The notes under the pieces: generated by a model
Databases searched by the model: none
Told to the model about the DNA's origin: nothing
The model's input: the letters and a program-made list of their open reading frames with translations, nothing else
Made by a program: the position numbers and the translations under genes
Assembly: GCA_902559605.1 (NCBI GenBank)
Contig: CACEIC010000004.1
Span: 1-49,155 of the forward strand
Length of the DNA: 49,155 bases
Direction: 5' to 3'
DNA from: an uncultured Pelagibacteraceae bacterium
GTDB taxonomy: Bacteria > Pseudomonadota > Alphaproteobacteria > Pelagibacterales > Pelagibacteraceae
In this document: positions 7,978 through 16,425 of the stretch, one piece after another
How the letters are laid out: each line of letters begins with the position of its first letter
Position numbering within the stretch: position 1 is the first letter of the stretch

Positions 7978-10515
7978 TTATTGATTTCTTATTAATGGAT
8001 AGACTTTAGGACTTAAGTATCTAAAATTAGTGAGCATAATTAAAATCAAGGTCACAATTCCTATAGAGGTACCAAGGTAAATTAAAACTTTAAAATCAAA
8101 TTGCCAAACTAATTCAAAAATATTCTCCATAATAAATTTTGATCCAATCACTGAAAAAAAGATTGCGATTAATACTACAGACATAAAAATAATCATAAAT
8201 TCTATTAAAGAGGAAAATACAATTTCTTTTTTAGAAAAACCTAAAATTTTAAATACAAGATTTTGGTACTCTTTTACTTTTCCTTGGACCACTATAGCAC
8301 TTGAGATAACAATCAATCCAATGACAATTGTTACGCCAGAAATTAGGGTTACAGCTATGAAAACTTTATTTAAAACTGATGTTACTTTGTTTAAGTAATC
8401 AGCAATTTTTATCATAGACAAACTCGGTAATACCTCTAACATTTTGGTTTCATCAAAATTATCTGGATTTTTAAACTTAGCAGTTGCTAAATATTCATGA
8501 GGAATTTTTTTTGCAAATTGTGGATTAAATAACATGGCAAAATTAATACTTAGATCACGATAATCAACATCTCTAAAATTTACTATTTCTCCATCAATCT
8601 CTCGACCATAAATGTTTAAAGTAAAAATATCTCCCAACTCAATATTAAAATCTTTGGCCACTTTTGCATCAAGCGATATCTGAAGTTGGTTAGGTTTTGA
8701 TAAATCCCACCATTCTCCTTTTAAAATTGGGTTATCTATAGGTATATTTTCAACCCAAGAAGATCTTCTTTCACTTCCAATTACCCAATAACTATCATTA
8801 TCTGGTTTAATATAGCTATTTGGATTCACACCATTAATTTTTACTATTCCGGAAGAAACCATAGGTACTATTTCAATGTCCGCATCAGGGTCCATTTTGT
8901 AAACACCTTGTTCAAATTTTTTCTTTTCACCCTTTTGAATTCCAACAAAAAAATAATCAGGTGCAATATCTGGAATAGATCTTGCAATTTCTCTCTTAAA
9001 ATTTGTTCCAACCAAAGCTAAGGTTAATAATAAAGTTACACCTAAGCCTAAAGACATGATTGTGATAGGAGTGATACTTTTTGTTTGAGTTATATTTTTA
9101 ATCGATACTTTTAAAGAGATATTTGAAATAAAATTAAACTTTTTTAGTAAATAAATTATAATCTTTGAAAGTAAAAAAAATACAATTAGACATATAAAAA
9201 AAGCCAGAAAATAACCCAAGCTATAAGAAGGTCTTTCAGATCCCAGCGTAAACAATAAAACTAAAAATGATAACAAGATAAAACTTAAAATAACTGACTT
9301 TTTTGAGTAATAAAATTGTAGGTTTTGGAATACATTTCTAAATAGGTTTGATGCTTTAACTTGATCAATTGAACTTATTGTTGGTATTGAAAAAATTATA
9401 AGAACTAACAAACCTACAATAAATATTTTTATAAAATTAATTAAAGAGAATTTTGGATAAACATTTAATCCCAACCCATTAGATAAATATTTGTCTGCAA
9501 TTGGTACAATTAAAAAACTTGAGCCATAAGAAATTACAGTAATAATAAATAATAATATAAATAATTGGAGATAATAAAGTGTTTTTATATTCCCTGAATA
9601 AAATCCTACAGCTTTTCTTACAGCTATAGACATATTGTTCTGGTTTATAAATGACAACAATGTATTAGCGATACCTATTCCAGCAATTAGCATTGCACTA
9701 ATTGAAACTAAAGAGAGAAATTGGGAAAAATTATTAATTATCCTTTTTAAGCCACTTGCTGAATTTTCTGGAAATCTAAGTTTTACTTTTTGGTCATCTT
9801 TAAAAATATCTTTGATCTTACTTTCTATTTTTTCTGGATCATCACTTGGATTAAATTTTACTTTATATTCATAATTTAAAAAACTACCTATTCCATTTAG
9901 TTTTAGTATCTCCAAAGTTTGTTTTCCTGCTAATGCCCAATCTCCAAAAGCTACAAACCCACTGACATCAGGTACAGATTTTATAATTCCAACAACTATG
10001 AAACTTTGATCTTGTACCTTAACTTTGTCATTTATTTTTATCTTTAAAGTTTTTGATAAACTTTCATTAATCAAAATTGTCTTTGGTTCCTTTTGCATTC
10101 TTTCATAAGCATCTTCTGGCTCATAAACAACTTCACCGTAAAGTGGATATTTTTCATCAACTGTTTTAATTCTTGTAAATAATGATTTATTTTTTTCTCT
10201 GCCTGTCGTAGAAAGCATTGTACTGAACTCTATCATTTGTGAGACAGTTGAAAATTCCTTTACTTTATTGACTAAATTAAGATTACCCTGATTACGGTTA
10301 TAATCGATTTCGAGATCTCCACCCAAAAGAACTTTTGCATTATCATTAAGCTCTTTTTTTAAACTATCTTCGATTGTAAAGATGGCACTTAAAATAAAAA
10401 GACTGATAAACAGCGTTACAATAATGCTTGAAATTTTTTTATAATTTCTGCTTAAATCCTTTAAAGCATACTTGAATATTAAACTTAACTCCGAAGAATT
10501 ATTTAATTTTTCCAT
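7978..10515 (-). CDS. ybbP: FtsX/MacB-type ABC permease, YbbP-like
   Basis: An 845-residue polytopic inner-membrane protein with the YbbP layout: N-terminal helix, a periplasmic MacB-like domain (about 45-265), a three-helix FtsX bundle (about 270-390), two further helices, a second periplasmic domain, and a C-terminal FtsX bundle (about 720-840, VTLISGVTIVIGLIVISSAI). Its start overlaps the end of the ATPase gene by 17 bp. Family knowledge: YbbAP-type machines are mechanotransmission transporters linked to extraction or processing of lipids or hydrophobic compounds, with the neighbouring TesA as a periplasmic hydrolase. The substrate here is inferred only from synteny. Confidence 0.9.
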   Translation of the reverse strand: MEKLNNSSELSLIFKYALKDLSRNYKKISSIIVTLFISLFILSAIFTIEDSLKKELNDNAKVLLGGDLEIDYNRNQGNLNLVNKVKEFSTVSQMIEFSTMLSTTGREKNKSLFTRIKTVDEKYPLYGEVVYEPEDAYERMQKEPKTILINESLSKTLKIKINDKVKVQDQSFIVVGIIKSVPDVSGFVAFGDWALAGKQTLEILKLNGIGSFLNYEYKVKFNPSDDPEKIESKIKDIFKDDQKVKLRFPENSASGLKRIINNFSQFLSLVSISAMLIAGIGIANTLLSFINQNNMSIAVRKAVGFYSGNIKTLYYLQLFILLFIITVISYGSSFLIVPIADKYLSNGLGLNVYPKFSLINFIKIFIVGLLVLIIFSIPTISSIDQVKASNLFRNVFQNLQFYYSKKSVILSFILLSFLVLLFTLGSERPSYSLGYFLAFFICLIVFFLLSKIIIYLLKKFNFISNISLKVSIKNITQTKSITPITIMSLGLGVTLLLTLALVGTNFKREIARSIPDIAPDYFFVGIQKGEKKKFEQGVYKMDPDADIEIVPMVSSGIVKINGVNPNSYIKPDNDSYWVIGSERRSSWVENIPIDNPILKGEWWDLSKPNQLQISLDAKVAKDFNIELGDIFTLNIYGREIDGEIVNFRDVDYRDLSINFAMLFNPQFAKKIPHEYLATAKFKNPDNFDETKMLEVLPSLSMIKIADYLNKVTSVLNKVFIAVTLISGVTIVIGLIVISSAIVVQGKVKEYQNLVFKILGFSKKEIVFSSLIEFMIIFMSVVLIAIFFSVIGSKFIMENIFELVWQFDFKVLIYLGTSIGIVTLILIMLTNFRYLSPKVYPLIRNQ

Positions 10516-11164
10516 CTTTGATTTTAATTTTTCGTTTTGCTTTGTCTGCTAATTTTGGATCATGTGTGACCATTATTAAAGAAGACCCTTCTTCTTTGAC
10601 GTATTTAAATAAAATTTCAGAAATCATTATTGAGTTTTCGGTATCTAGATTACCAGTTGGTTCATCAGCTAAAATCAAATCTGGTTTCATTGCAATAGCT
10701 CTTGCAATCGCCACACGTTGTTGCTCTCCGCCAGATAATTGACTTGGAAGATTATTGAATCTATGTTTTAGACCAAATCGATCTAATAAACTTTTTGCTT
10801 CTTTCTCTGGATTTTTAAATTCATTAAGTTCAAGTGTTAAAGCTACATTTTCAACAGCTGTATAATTTGGAATTAAATAGAAAGATTGAAATATAATTCC
10901 TATATTTTGCTTTCTAATTTCAGATACTTCGTCTTCATTAAGATTTGTTATTTCCCTGTCTTGAAATATAATTTTTCCTGAGGTTGGACGTTCTAGTCCA
11001 CCAATAAGCATAATCAAGCTTGTTTTTCCTGACCCACTTTCTCCAACCACAGATACAGTTTCTTTTTTTTTTATAGTTAAATCAATATTTTTTAAAACAT
11101 TGATATTGTCCTTCCCAGTTTGGTATTTGAGATTTATTTTTTTTAATTTAAGAAGTGTGTTCAT
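10499..11164 (-). CDS. ybbA: ABC transporter ATP-binding protein, YbbA-like (LolD/MacB class)
   Basis: Partner ATPase of the YbbP-like permease. From the ATG at 11164 the protein has 221 residues: Walker A GESGSGKTS, Q-loop IIFQSFYLIPNYTAVENV, signature LSGGEQQRVAIARAIA, Walker B LILADEPTGNLD, H-loop MVTHD. A longer frame could start at 11212, but its extra 16 residues (MCTRKNNNIFINKLLF) do not look like the family and would lie over the tesA signal sequence, so I prefer 11164. That ATG shares two bases with the opposite tesA ATG. I see no ribosome site before it. Confidence 0.93.
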   Translation of the reverse strand: MNTLLKLKKINLKYQTGKDNINVLKNIDLTIKKKETVSVVGESGSGKTSLIMLIGGLERPTSGKIIFQDREITNLNEDEVSEIRKQNIGIIFQSFYLIPNYTAVENVALTLELNEFKNPEKEAKSLLDRFGLKHRFNNLPSQLSGGEQQRVAIARAIAMKPDLILADEPTGNLDTENSIMISEILFKYVKEEGSSLIMVTHDPKLADKAKRKIKIKDGKIK

Positions 11165-11771
11165 GAATAAAAGTTTATTTATAAAAATATTGTTATTCTT
11201 TCTAGTGCACATAAATGCAAGTGCAATAGAAAAGGTTATATTATTCGGCGATAGTTTAATGGCGGGTTATGGTCTACCTAAAGAGCAACACTTATCTTTG
11301 GTTTTAGAAAGTAATCTCGTTAGGAGTGGTTTAAATATTAAGGTAATAAATGGAAGTGTGTCAGGTAGTACTTCTTCTGGTGGATTGAATAGAGCAGAAT
11401 GGAGTTTATCAGAACCCGGTATTGATCTAATCATCCTTGGTCTTGGGGCAAATGATATGCTTAGAGGAATTCAACCAGATGAAACCGAGAGAAATTTAGA
11501 AGAAATAATTAAAATCGCTAACAGTAAAAAAATAAAAATTATAATAGCTGGGATGGTTGCGCCAACAACTCATGGAACTAAGTATAAAAAAAATTTTGAT
11601 GCTATTTATCCTAAATTGTCAAAAAAATATAATTTACCCTTAATTCCATTTTTGCTAGAGGGTGTTGCTCTTGATCCAAATCTAAATCAACAGGATGGCA
11701 TACATCCTAACAAAGCTGGAACAATAGTTATAAGTAATACAATTCAAGATATTATTTCAAAAAATTATTAA
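11163..11771 (+). CDS. tesA: TesA-like GDSL esterase / lysophospholipase L1, periplasmic
   Basis: A 202-residue SGNH hydrolase of the acyl-CoA thioesterase I / lysophospholipase L1 / arylesterase family. A signal peptide (residues 1-20, MNKSLFIKILLFFLVHINAS) precedes block I FGDSLMAGYGLP (nucleophile Ser), block II around GSVSGSTSSGGLNR, block III LGLGANDMLRG and the catalytic Asp/His in DGIHPNKAG. The start at 11163 is preferred over 11100 because it yields the signal peptide and has AAGAAG (11150-11155) 7 bp upstream. It is divergent from ybbA-ybbP, as in many proteobacteria, which suggests a joint envelope-lipid role. Confidence 0.94.
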   Translation: MNKSLFIKILLFFLVHINASAIEKVILFGDSLMAGYGLPKEQHLSLVLESNLVRSGLNIKVINGSVSGSTSSGGLNRAEWSLSEPGIDLIILGLGANDMLRGIQPDETERNLEEIIKIANSKKIKIIIAGMVAPTTHGTKYKKNFDAIYPKLSKKYNLPLIPFLLEGVALDPNLNQQDGIHPNKAGTIVISNTIQDIISKNY

Positions 11772-11777
11772 TCGGAT

Positions 11778-12779
11778 ATGAAAAAAAAATATCATCATTT
11801 AGCAAATGGCACATTTCGTAATCCTGAAGGATCAAAGGTGATTGATATGAATTTCAATTGGTCGTTTAAGGTCTTTAACCAAGAAAAAAAAAAATTAGAT
11901 ATGACTTTTCCCAAAAGTAATATCATTAAAAAAGAAAAAGTTTTATTGGATTTAAATAATTTCCAAAAAGAAGATTATGTAGCGTGGATAGGTCATGCAA
12001 CATTTTTATTAAAATTAGGGGGAATAACAATAATAACAGATCCAGTTTTTTCAAAAAATGCAGGACCTTTATTTTTTGGGCCAAAGAGATTTACCGAACC
12101 AGCATTAAAACTTAATGAGATACCAAGAACAGATATTTTTCTACTAACTCACAATCACTATGATCATCAAGATATGAAAACAATAATGAGATTTCCTTAT
12201 AAAGAATCTAAAGTCCTGTTACCTTTAGGACTAAAAAAATATTTTAAAATTAATAGATTTAAAGATGTAAATGAAATGGATTGGTATGATCAAATAAGAA
12301 TAAATCAGAATTTAAATATTACTTTTTTGCCATCAGTCCACTGGTCAAAAAGGAGTTTAACGGATACTAACAAAACTTTATGGGGCAGCTATTTGATTGA
12401 ATACAAAGGAAAAAAAATATTATTTTCATGTGATACTGGTGTTGGAAAAATATATAAAGAATTGGGAGATAAGTATGGTCCAATTGATTTAACATTTATT
12501 AACATTGGCGCATATAATTTTTATCCTATGGCTTCGATTAAAGATTCTTCTGCTTATCACACTAACCCTGAAGAAGCCCTTGGACTTGCTAAAGATTTAA
12601 AAAGTAAAAAAGTAATTGGAATGCATTGGGGAACTTTTGTCTTATCACTTGAGCCAATATTAGAGCCCCCTTTAAGGTTTAAGCAAAATGCAGAAAAATT
12701 TGGATTTAAAAAAGATGATGCAATTATTTTTAAAATTGGTGAATTTAAATTATTTAAAGAGCTTTTTGATACTAACTAG
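11778..12779 (+). CDS. Metallo-beta-lactamase-fold hydrolase, NAPE-PLD-like
   Basis: A 333-residue binuclear-zinc hydrolase. Metal ligands are visible: HNHYDH (125-130), His188 in PSVHWSKR, Asp219 in SCDTGVG, His283 in GMHWGTF. The spacing and the surrounding signatures WIGHATFLLKLGG, ITDPVFSKNAGP, FGPKRFTEP, NKTLWGSYLIE and LEPPLRF are those of the N-acylphosphatidylethanolamine phospholipase D group (COG2220). There is no signal peptide, so it should be cytoplasmic. It follows tesA by 6 bp, so the two are probably cotranscribed; a lipid substrate is an inference from family and neighbour. Its last 8 bp overlap the end of the convergent dehydrogenase gene. Confidence 0.88.
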   Translation: MKKKYHHLANGTFRNPEGSKVIDMNFNWSFKVFNQEKKKLDMTFPKSNIIKKEKVLLDLNNFQKEDYVAWIGHATFLLKLGGITIITDPVFSKNAGPLFFGPKRFTEPALKLNEIPRTDIFLLTHNHYDHQDMKTIMRFPYKESKVLLPLGLKKYFKINRFKDVNEMDWYDQIRINQNLNITFLPSVHWSKRSLTDTNKTLWGSYLIEYKGKKILFSCDTGVGKIYKELGDKYGPIDLTFINIGAYNFYPMASIKDSSAYHTNPEEALGLAKDLKSKKVIGMHWGTFVLSLEPILEPPLRFKQNAEKFGFKKDDAIIFKIGEFKLFKELFDTN

Positions 12780-13836
12780 AATTTTCCATCAACCACAATC
12801 CATCTTGATTTAAAAAATATAGTTTACCATTTATAGGATGAATTTGTATATCTCTGATTCTTCCAATTTTATCTTTAAATATTATTTCCTCTTTTACGTT
12901 TGATAAATCATTAAACTCTAATTTTCTTAAAGACTTATCTTTAAGAGAAGTAATTAATGCATGACCATTCCAATCTTTAAATTCATTACCTTTATAAATT
13001 GTGATTGCACTTGTCGCTATAGATGGAACCCAATATTGAATGGCTTTTGTAAAGCCAGGTTTCCATTTAGGCCCTATTGGTATACCTGAATAATTTGTGC
13101 CACCCCATCCAAGAATTTTCCAACCATAGTTTTCACCTTTCTTTGCTTCACCAAACCAATCGCCTCCTTTTGCACCATGATTGCTCATATAAATTTTTCC
13201 ATCAAAAGGTGATAAAGTTAAACCTTGAGGATTTCTTACACCAATTTGATATATTTCAGGTAGCCAGTCTGATTTCCCCTCAAAACGAGGATTATCTTTT
13301 GGAATACCACCATCTAAATAAATTCTAATTATACTTCCTGGATGTTTGTTTCCATCTTGAGCAATCATTCCTCCACCTCTTTCACCTGCAGAAGCAAATA
13401 AATAATTGTCTTTAATTGCCAGTCTTGAACCAAAATGATAAGGCGAGTCAATTGGTGGATTGGCTTGAAAAATATTTTTAAAATTTAATTTGTTTTTATT
13501 AAATTTTGCACGTGCAATTGAAGTACTAGTCTTCCAATTATTTCTATTTTCTGTGTATGAGATGTAAATGTAATCTTCATGATGCAGAATATCCAATAAT
13601 CCTCCCTGTCCATATTCTACAAAATTTAAGTTATGACCAATTTCATTTACCTCTCTTGTTGAAATATTAACAAGTTTTATTTTGCCACCTTTCTCGGTAA
13701 CAATCATTTCATTATAATTAACAAACGACGAACCCCACGGTGCTTCTAATTCAATAATTTTATTAAAATTAAAATTTTTACTAAATGAATTAGTTGATAA
13801 TAGTATTAATGATAAAAGAAATAATAATTTCTTCAC
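12772..13836 (-). CDS. PQQ-dependent aldose sugar dehydrogenase-like beta-propeller, exported
   Basis: A secreted six-bladed propeller of the soluble glucose/aldose dehydrogenase family (YliI-like), about 354 residues. I choose GTG at 13836: it directly gives a signal peptide (KKLLFLLSLILLSTNSFS) and begins one base after the SDR stop; ATG codons at 13872 or 13863 would add 9-12 residues inside the SDR gene. Family motifs include LEAPWGSSFV, GQGGLLDILHHEDYIYISYT, the YHFGSRLAI segment, IGVRNPQGLTLSPFDGKIYMSNHG and GENYGWKILGWGG (each shortened here). The cofactor would be PQQ; no PQQ synthesis genes are in the window, so the cofactor may be scavenged or absent. Confidence 0.85.
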   Translation of the reverse strand: MKKLLFLLSLILLSTNSFSKNFNFNKIIELEAPWGSSFVNYNEMIVTEKGGKIKLVNISTREVNEIGHNLNFVEYGQGGLLDILHHEDYIYISYTENRNNWKTSTSIARAKFNKNKLNFKNIFQANPPIDSPYHFGSRLAIKDNYLFASAGERGGGMIAQDGNKHPGSIIRIYLDGGIPKDNPRFEGKSDWLPEIYQIGVRNPQGLTLSPFDGKIYMSNHGAKGGDWFGEAKKGENYGWKILGWGGTNYSGIPIGPKWKPGFTKAIQYWVPSIATSAITIYKGNEFKDWNGHALITSLKDKSLRKLEFNDLSNVKEEIIFKDKIGRIRDIQIHPINGKLYFLNQDGLWLMENSS

Positions 13837-13837
13837 T

Positions 13838-14548
13838 CTATGAAAGTTTTGATCTACCACCATCGACAGCAATAATTTGTCCTGTAACCCAAGAACTGTC
13901 TTCAGTTATTAGAAATTTTGCAAGCGAAGCTGAGTCTTTACCTTCTCCAAGTCTCTTTAATGGATGGGCTTTTGCTATACCATCAGCTAAAACTTTATTT
14001 TTAAGCATTGGCTCCGCAATTTTTGAATTAGTTAAACTTGGAGCAATACAATTTACTCTTATATTGGGAGCAAATTCTGCTGCTAAAGAAACAGTTAATC
14101 CTTCAACAGCTGCTTTAGTTGATGCTATAATTGCATGATTTGTAAAACCTCTTTGAGCAGCTACAGTTGAAAACAAGACAATCGACCCTTTATTTTTTTT
14201 TAAACTTTCTTGATAACCTTTAATTAAATCTACTGCAGAATATAAATTTAGTTTCATACATTTTGTAAAATCTTGTTCTGAAACCATTCGCAAAGGTTTT
14301 AAATCAATTGAACCAACACAATAAGCTATACCTTTGATATCATCTATTTCGGACTTAATCTTTTCAACAAAACCATTTTCTAAAACATCAGAGACTGTAT
14401 ATTTACAATTTAGTTTTTCAGACAAAGATTTTGTTCTTTCTTCATCCCTACCAACTAAGTGTACTTCTTTGCCAGCTGCATATAACTGTTCAGCTAAATT
14501 AGATCCGATAGATCCTGTCGCACCTACAACTAAATATTTTTCTGACAT
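13838..14548 (-). CDS. SDR-fold protein lacking the catalytic tyrosine
   Basis: A 236-residue short-chain dehydrogenase/reductase fold: nucleotide-binding VVGATGSIGSNLAEQL at the N-terminus, LVGRDEER after beta2, a D53-V box (SDVLEN), the NAG-like CVGS region, Asn101, Ser127 and Lys145. The Tyr expected four residues before Lys145 is Ile141 (HAIIASTKAAVEG), so the standard Ser-Tyr-Lys proton relay is incomplete. The C-terminal VTGQIIAVDGGRSKL is typical. I recall a bacterial SDR subfamily with the same substitution, so this is probably not a sequencing error. It is divergent from the photolyase gene over 27 bp and upstream of the sugar dehydrogenase in one run. Confidence 0.88.
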   Translation of the reverse strand: MSEKYLVVGATGSIGSNLAEQLYAAGKEVHLVGRDEERTKSLSEKLNCKYTVSDVLENGFVEKIKSEIDDIKGIAYCVGSIDLKPLRMVSEQDFTKCMKLNLYSAVDLIKGYQESLKKNKGSIVLFSTVAAQRGFTNHAIIASTKAAVEGLTVSLAAEFAPNIRVNCIAPSLTNSKIAEPMLKNKVLADGIAKAHPLKRLGEGKDSASLAKFLITEDSSWVTGQIIAVDGGRSKLS

Positions 14549-14575
14549 AAATTTTTAAAAAGTTATATATAGTTA

Positions 14576-16066
14576 ATGAAATTATTTTTTCTACTTGGAA
14601 ATCAGCTTTTCTCAGAGAAATATCTAGAAAAGTACAGAAAAGACCACCTTTTCTTTATGGCTGAAGATTATCAGCTTTGTACGTACGAAAAGCATCATAA
14701 ACAAAAGATATTATTGTTCTTATCTTGCATGCGATCTCACGCAGATAGACTAAAAAAAAATAAATTTAAATTAGAATATTCTTCGATCGAGGATAAATCT
14801 TTCAAGCTAGATTATACAGAAAAATTAAAAAAAATAATTAAAGCAAAGAAAATTAAAGAAATTTCAAGTTTTGAAATTGAGGATAAATTTTTTGAAAATA
14901 AAATTACCAATTTTTTAAAAAAAGAAAAAATTAAATGGAATATTATTCAAACTCCAATGTTTTTAAATTCTAGAGAAAAATTTAAAAACTATTTATCGAA
15001 ATCAAAAAAACCTTTTATGGCAGTTTTCTATAAAGAAACTAGAAGAGATTTGGATATACTTATGAAAAAAGATGGTAACCCAGAAGGAGGCAAATGGAGT
15101 TTTGACGAAGAAAATCGAAATAAACTTCCAAAAAATATATCTATACCCAAATTTCCAAAAATTACTGAGACTGTTCATACCAAAAAACTAAAAATTTTAA
15201 TTGATAAAAACTTTAAAAATCATCCAGGTAATACGAAAGACTTTTGGTTTGCTACGGAATATGATGATGTAATTAAATTATTAAATTTTTTTATTAAAGA
15301 GAAATCAAATTTATTTGGAGATTATGAAGATGCAGTTGATCAGAAAGACAATATATTATTTCATAGTGCTTTAAGTCCTTACATCAATTTAGGTCTTATC
15401 ACTCCAGAATTTATAATTAAAAAAGTTTTAGATTTTCACAACAAAAATAAAATAAGATTAAATTCCTTAGAGGGTTATATTCGTCAAGTAATCGGATGGA
15501 GAGAATTTATGAGAGGAATTTATCAAAGTTATTCAAAAGAAATGGAAAATAGAAATTTTTTTAAACAAAATAGAAAAATGAAAAACTCATGGTATGAAGG
15601 AACAACAGGATTACCACCTCTAGATTATGCTATTAAAAATGCAGTGAATTATGGTTGGTCACATCATATTGAAAGGTTAATGATCTTATCGAACATAATG
15701 AATTTATGTGAAGTTAAGCCAACGTATGTTTACAAATGGTTTATGGAAATGTTTGTGGATTCCTCTGACTGGGTAATGGTCCCGAATGTTTATGGAATGG
15801 GGCTTTTCAGTGATGGAGGAATATTTGCAACAAAACCATATATTTGCGGCTCCGCTTATTTCATGAAAATGATGGATTTTAAAAAAGGAGAATGGTGCAA
15901 TACCATGGATGGTCTTTATTGGAGATTCATAAATAGAAATAGAGCCTTCTTTTTAAAAAATCCAAGACTTTCTATGATGGTTAGAATTTTTGATAAAATG
16001 AAACCTGATAGAAAAAAATTAATTTTAGCTGAGGCAGAAAAATTTATTAAACAAAATACTGCGTAG
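14576..16066 (+). CDS. Deoxyribodipyrimidine photolyase-related protein (FeS-BCP/(6-4)-photolyase-like family)
   Basis: A 496-residue flavoprotein of the DPRP family (COG3046), whose studied members (PhrB, CryB) repair (6-4) photoproducts or act as cryptochromes. The N-terminal alpha/beta antenna domain starts FFLLGNQLF; the helical FAD domain includes YIRQVIGWREFMRGIYQ, WSHHIERLMILSNIMNLCEV, WVMVPNVYGMGLFSDGG and GLYWRFINRNR. Known members bind a 4Fe-4S cluster through four Cys (one alone, then C-x2-C and a last Cys). Here I see Cys378, Cys424 and Cys441, but MMDFKKGEWC where the C-x2-C pair is expected. The cluster may therefore be missing. A DUF2256 gene overlaps its stop. Confidence 0.9.
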   Translation: MKLFFLLGNQLFSEKYLEKYRKDHLFFMAEDYQLCTYEKHHKQKILLFLSCMRSHADRLKKNKFKLEYSSIEDKSFKLDYTEKLKKIIKAKKIKEISSFEIEDKFFENKITNFLKKEKIKWNIIQTPMFLNSREKFKNYLSKSKKPFMAVFYKETRRDLDILMKKDGNPEGGKWSFDEENRNKLPKNISIPKFPKITETVHTKKLKILIDKNFKNHPGNTKDFWFATEYDDVIKLLNFFIKEKSNLFGDYEDAVDQKDNILFHSALSPYINLGLITPEFIIKKVLDFHNKNKIRLNSLEGYIRQVIGWREFMRGIYQSYSKEMENRNFFKQNRKMKNSWYEGTTGLPPLDYAIKNAVNYGWSHHIERLMILSNIMNLCEVKPTYVYKWFMEMFVDSSDWVMVPNVYGMGLFSDGGIFATKPYICGSAYFMKMMDFKKGEWCNTMDGLYWRFINRNRAFFLKNPRLSMMVRIFDKMKPDRKKLILAEAEKFIKQNTA

Positions 16067-16194
16067 TGAGAAAAGAAAATTTACCCATAAAAATTTGCCC
16101 TGTATGTAAGAGACCTTTTACTTGGAGAAAAAAATGGAAATTAAATTGGGATAAAGTGAAATATTGTTCTAAGAAATGTTCAAAAAATAACTAA
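16066..16194 (+). CDS. DUF2256 family zinc-ribbon mini-protein
   Basis: A 42-residue protein starting with GTG at 16066, which overlaps the photolyase TAG by one base (TAGTG), so translation is probably coupled. The sequence contains LPIKICPVCKRPFTWRKKW and VKYCSKKCSKNN: a C-x2-C and a C-x3-C pair separated by a basic, Trp-rich loop. This is the DUF2256 pattern (COG4338), a family often found beside DPRP photolyases. Its function is not known; zinc binding is inferred from the cysteine pairs. The stop abuts the stop of the convergent small gene with no base between. Confidence 0.88.
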   Translation: MRKENLPIKICPVCKRPFTWRKKWKLNWDKVKYCSKKCSKNN

Positions 16195-16425
16195 TTAACA
16201 ACAAGAGCAGCTTTTCTTTTTCTCTGGTTTTTTTTCTTCAATCACTTCTTCTTTAGGGGCTGATTGTTCAAGAATTTTTGCTGCTTCAGCTTCTTTCTCT
16301 TTTAATATTTTATTTTCAATGTATGCGTAAAGAGAGTTGAAACCTAATTTTGAAGCTTTCTTTTCTTCGTAATTCCTTCTGCCTTTAAGATTTTCAATAA
16401 TTTCAAGAACTTGCGGGTTATTCAT
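16195..16425 (-). CDS. Small basic/acidic protein with C-terminal CSCC cluster, unknown function
   Basis: I do not recognise a named family. The 76-residue product has a helical N-terminus (NNPQVLEIIENLKGRR, EKKASKLGFNSLYAYIENKI), a Lys/Glu-rich low-complexity middle (EKEAEAAKILEQSAPKEEV, IEEKKPEKKK) and ends in SCSCC, three cysteines in the last four residues and none elsewhere. Such a tail could bind metal or form disulfides, or be lipid-modified, but nothing in the sequence decides this. It lies between the two photolyase genes, and a hairpin abuts its ATG. Codon use and composition match the surroundings. Confidence 0.75.
   Translation of the reverse strand: MNNPQVLEIIENLKGRRNYEEKKASKLGFNSLYAYIENKILKEKEAEAAKILEQSAPKEEVIEEKKPEKKKSCSCC

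Noticed and set aside
11165..11212. Longer N-terminus for the ybbA-like ATPase starting at 11212
   Set aside because: The added residues do not fit the family and are the antisense of the tesA signal peptide; the start at 11164 gives the usual N-terminus.
13794..14138. Plus-strand frame of 114 codons opposite the SDR gene
   Set aside because: It is the shadow of a well-supported SDR gene and has no family features of its own. The same applies to the 135-codon minus frame at 44512-44919 opposite the TRAP permease.
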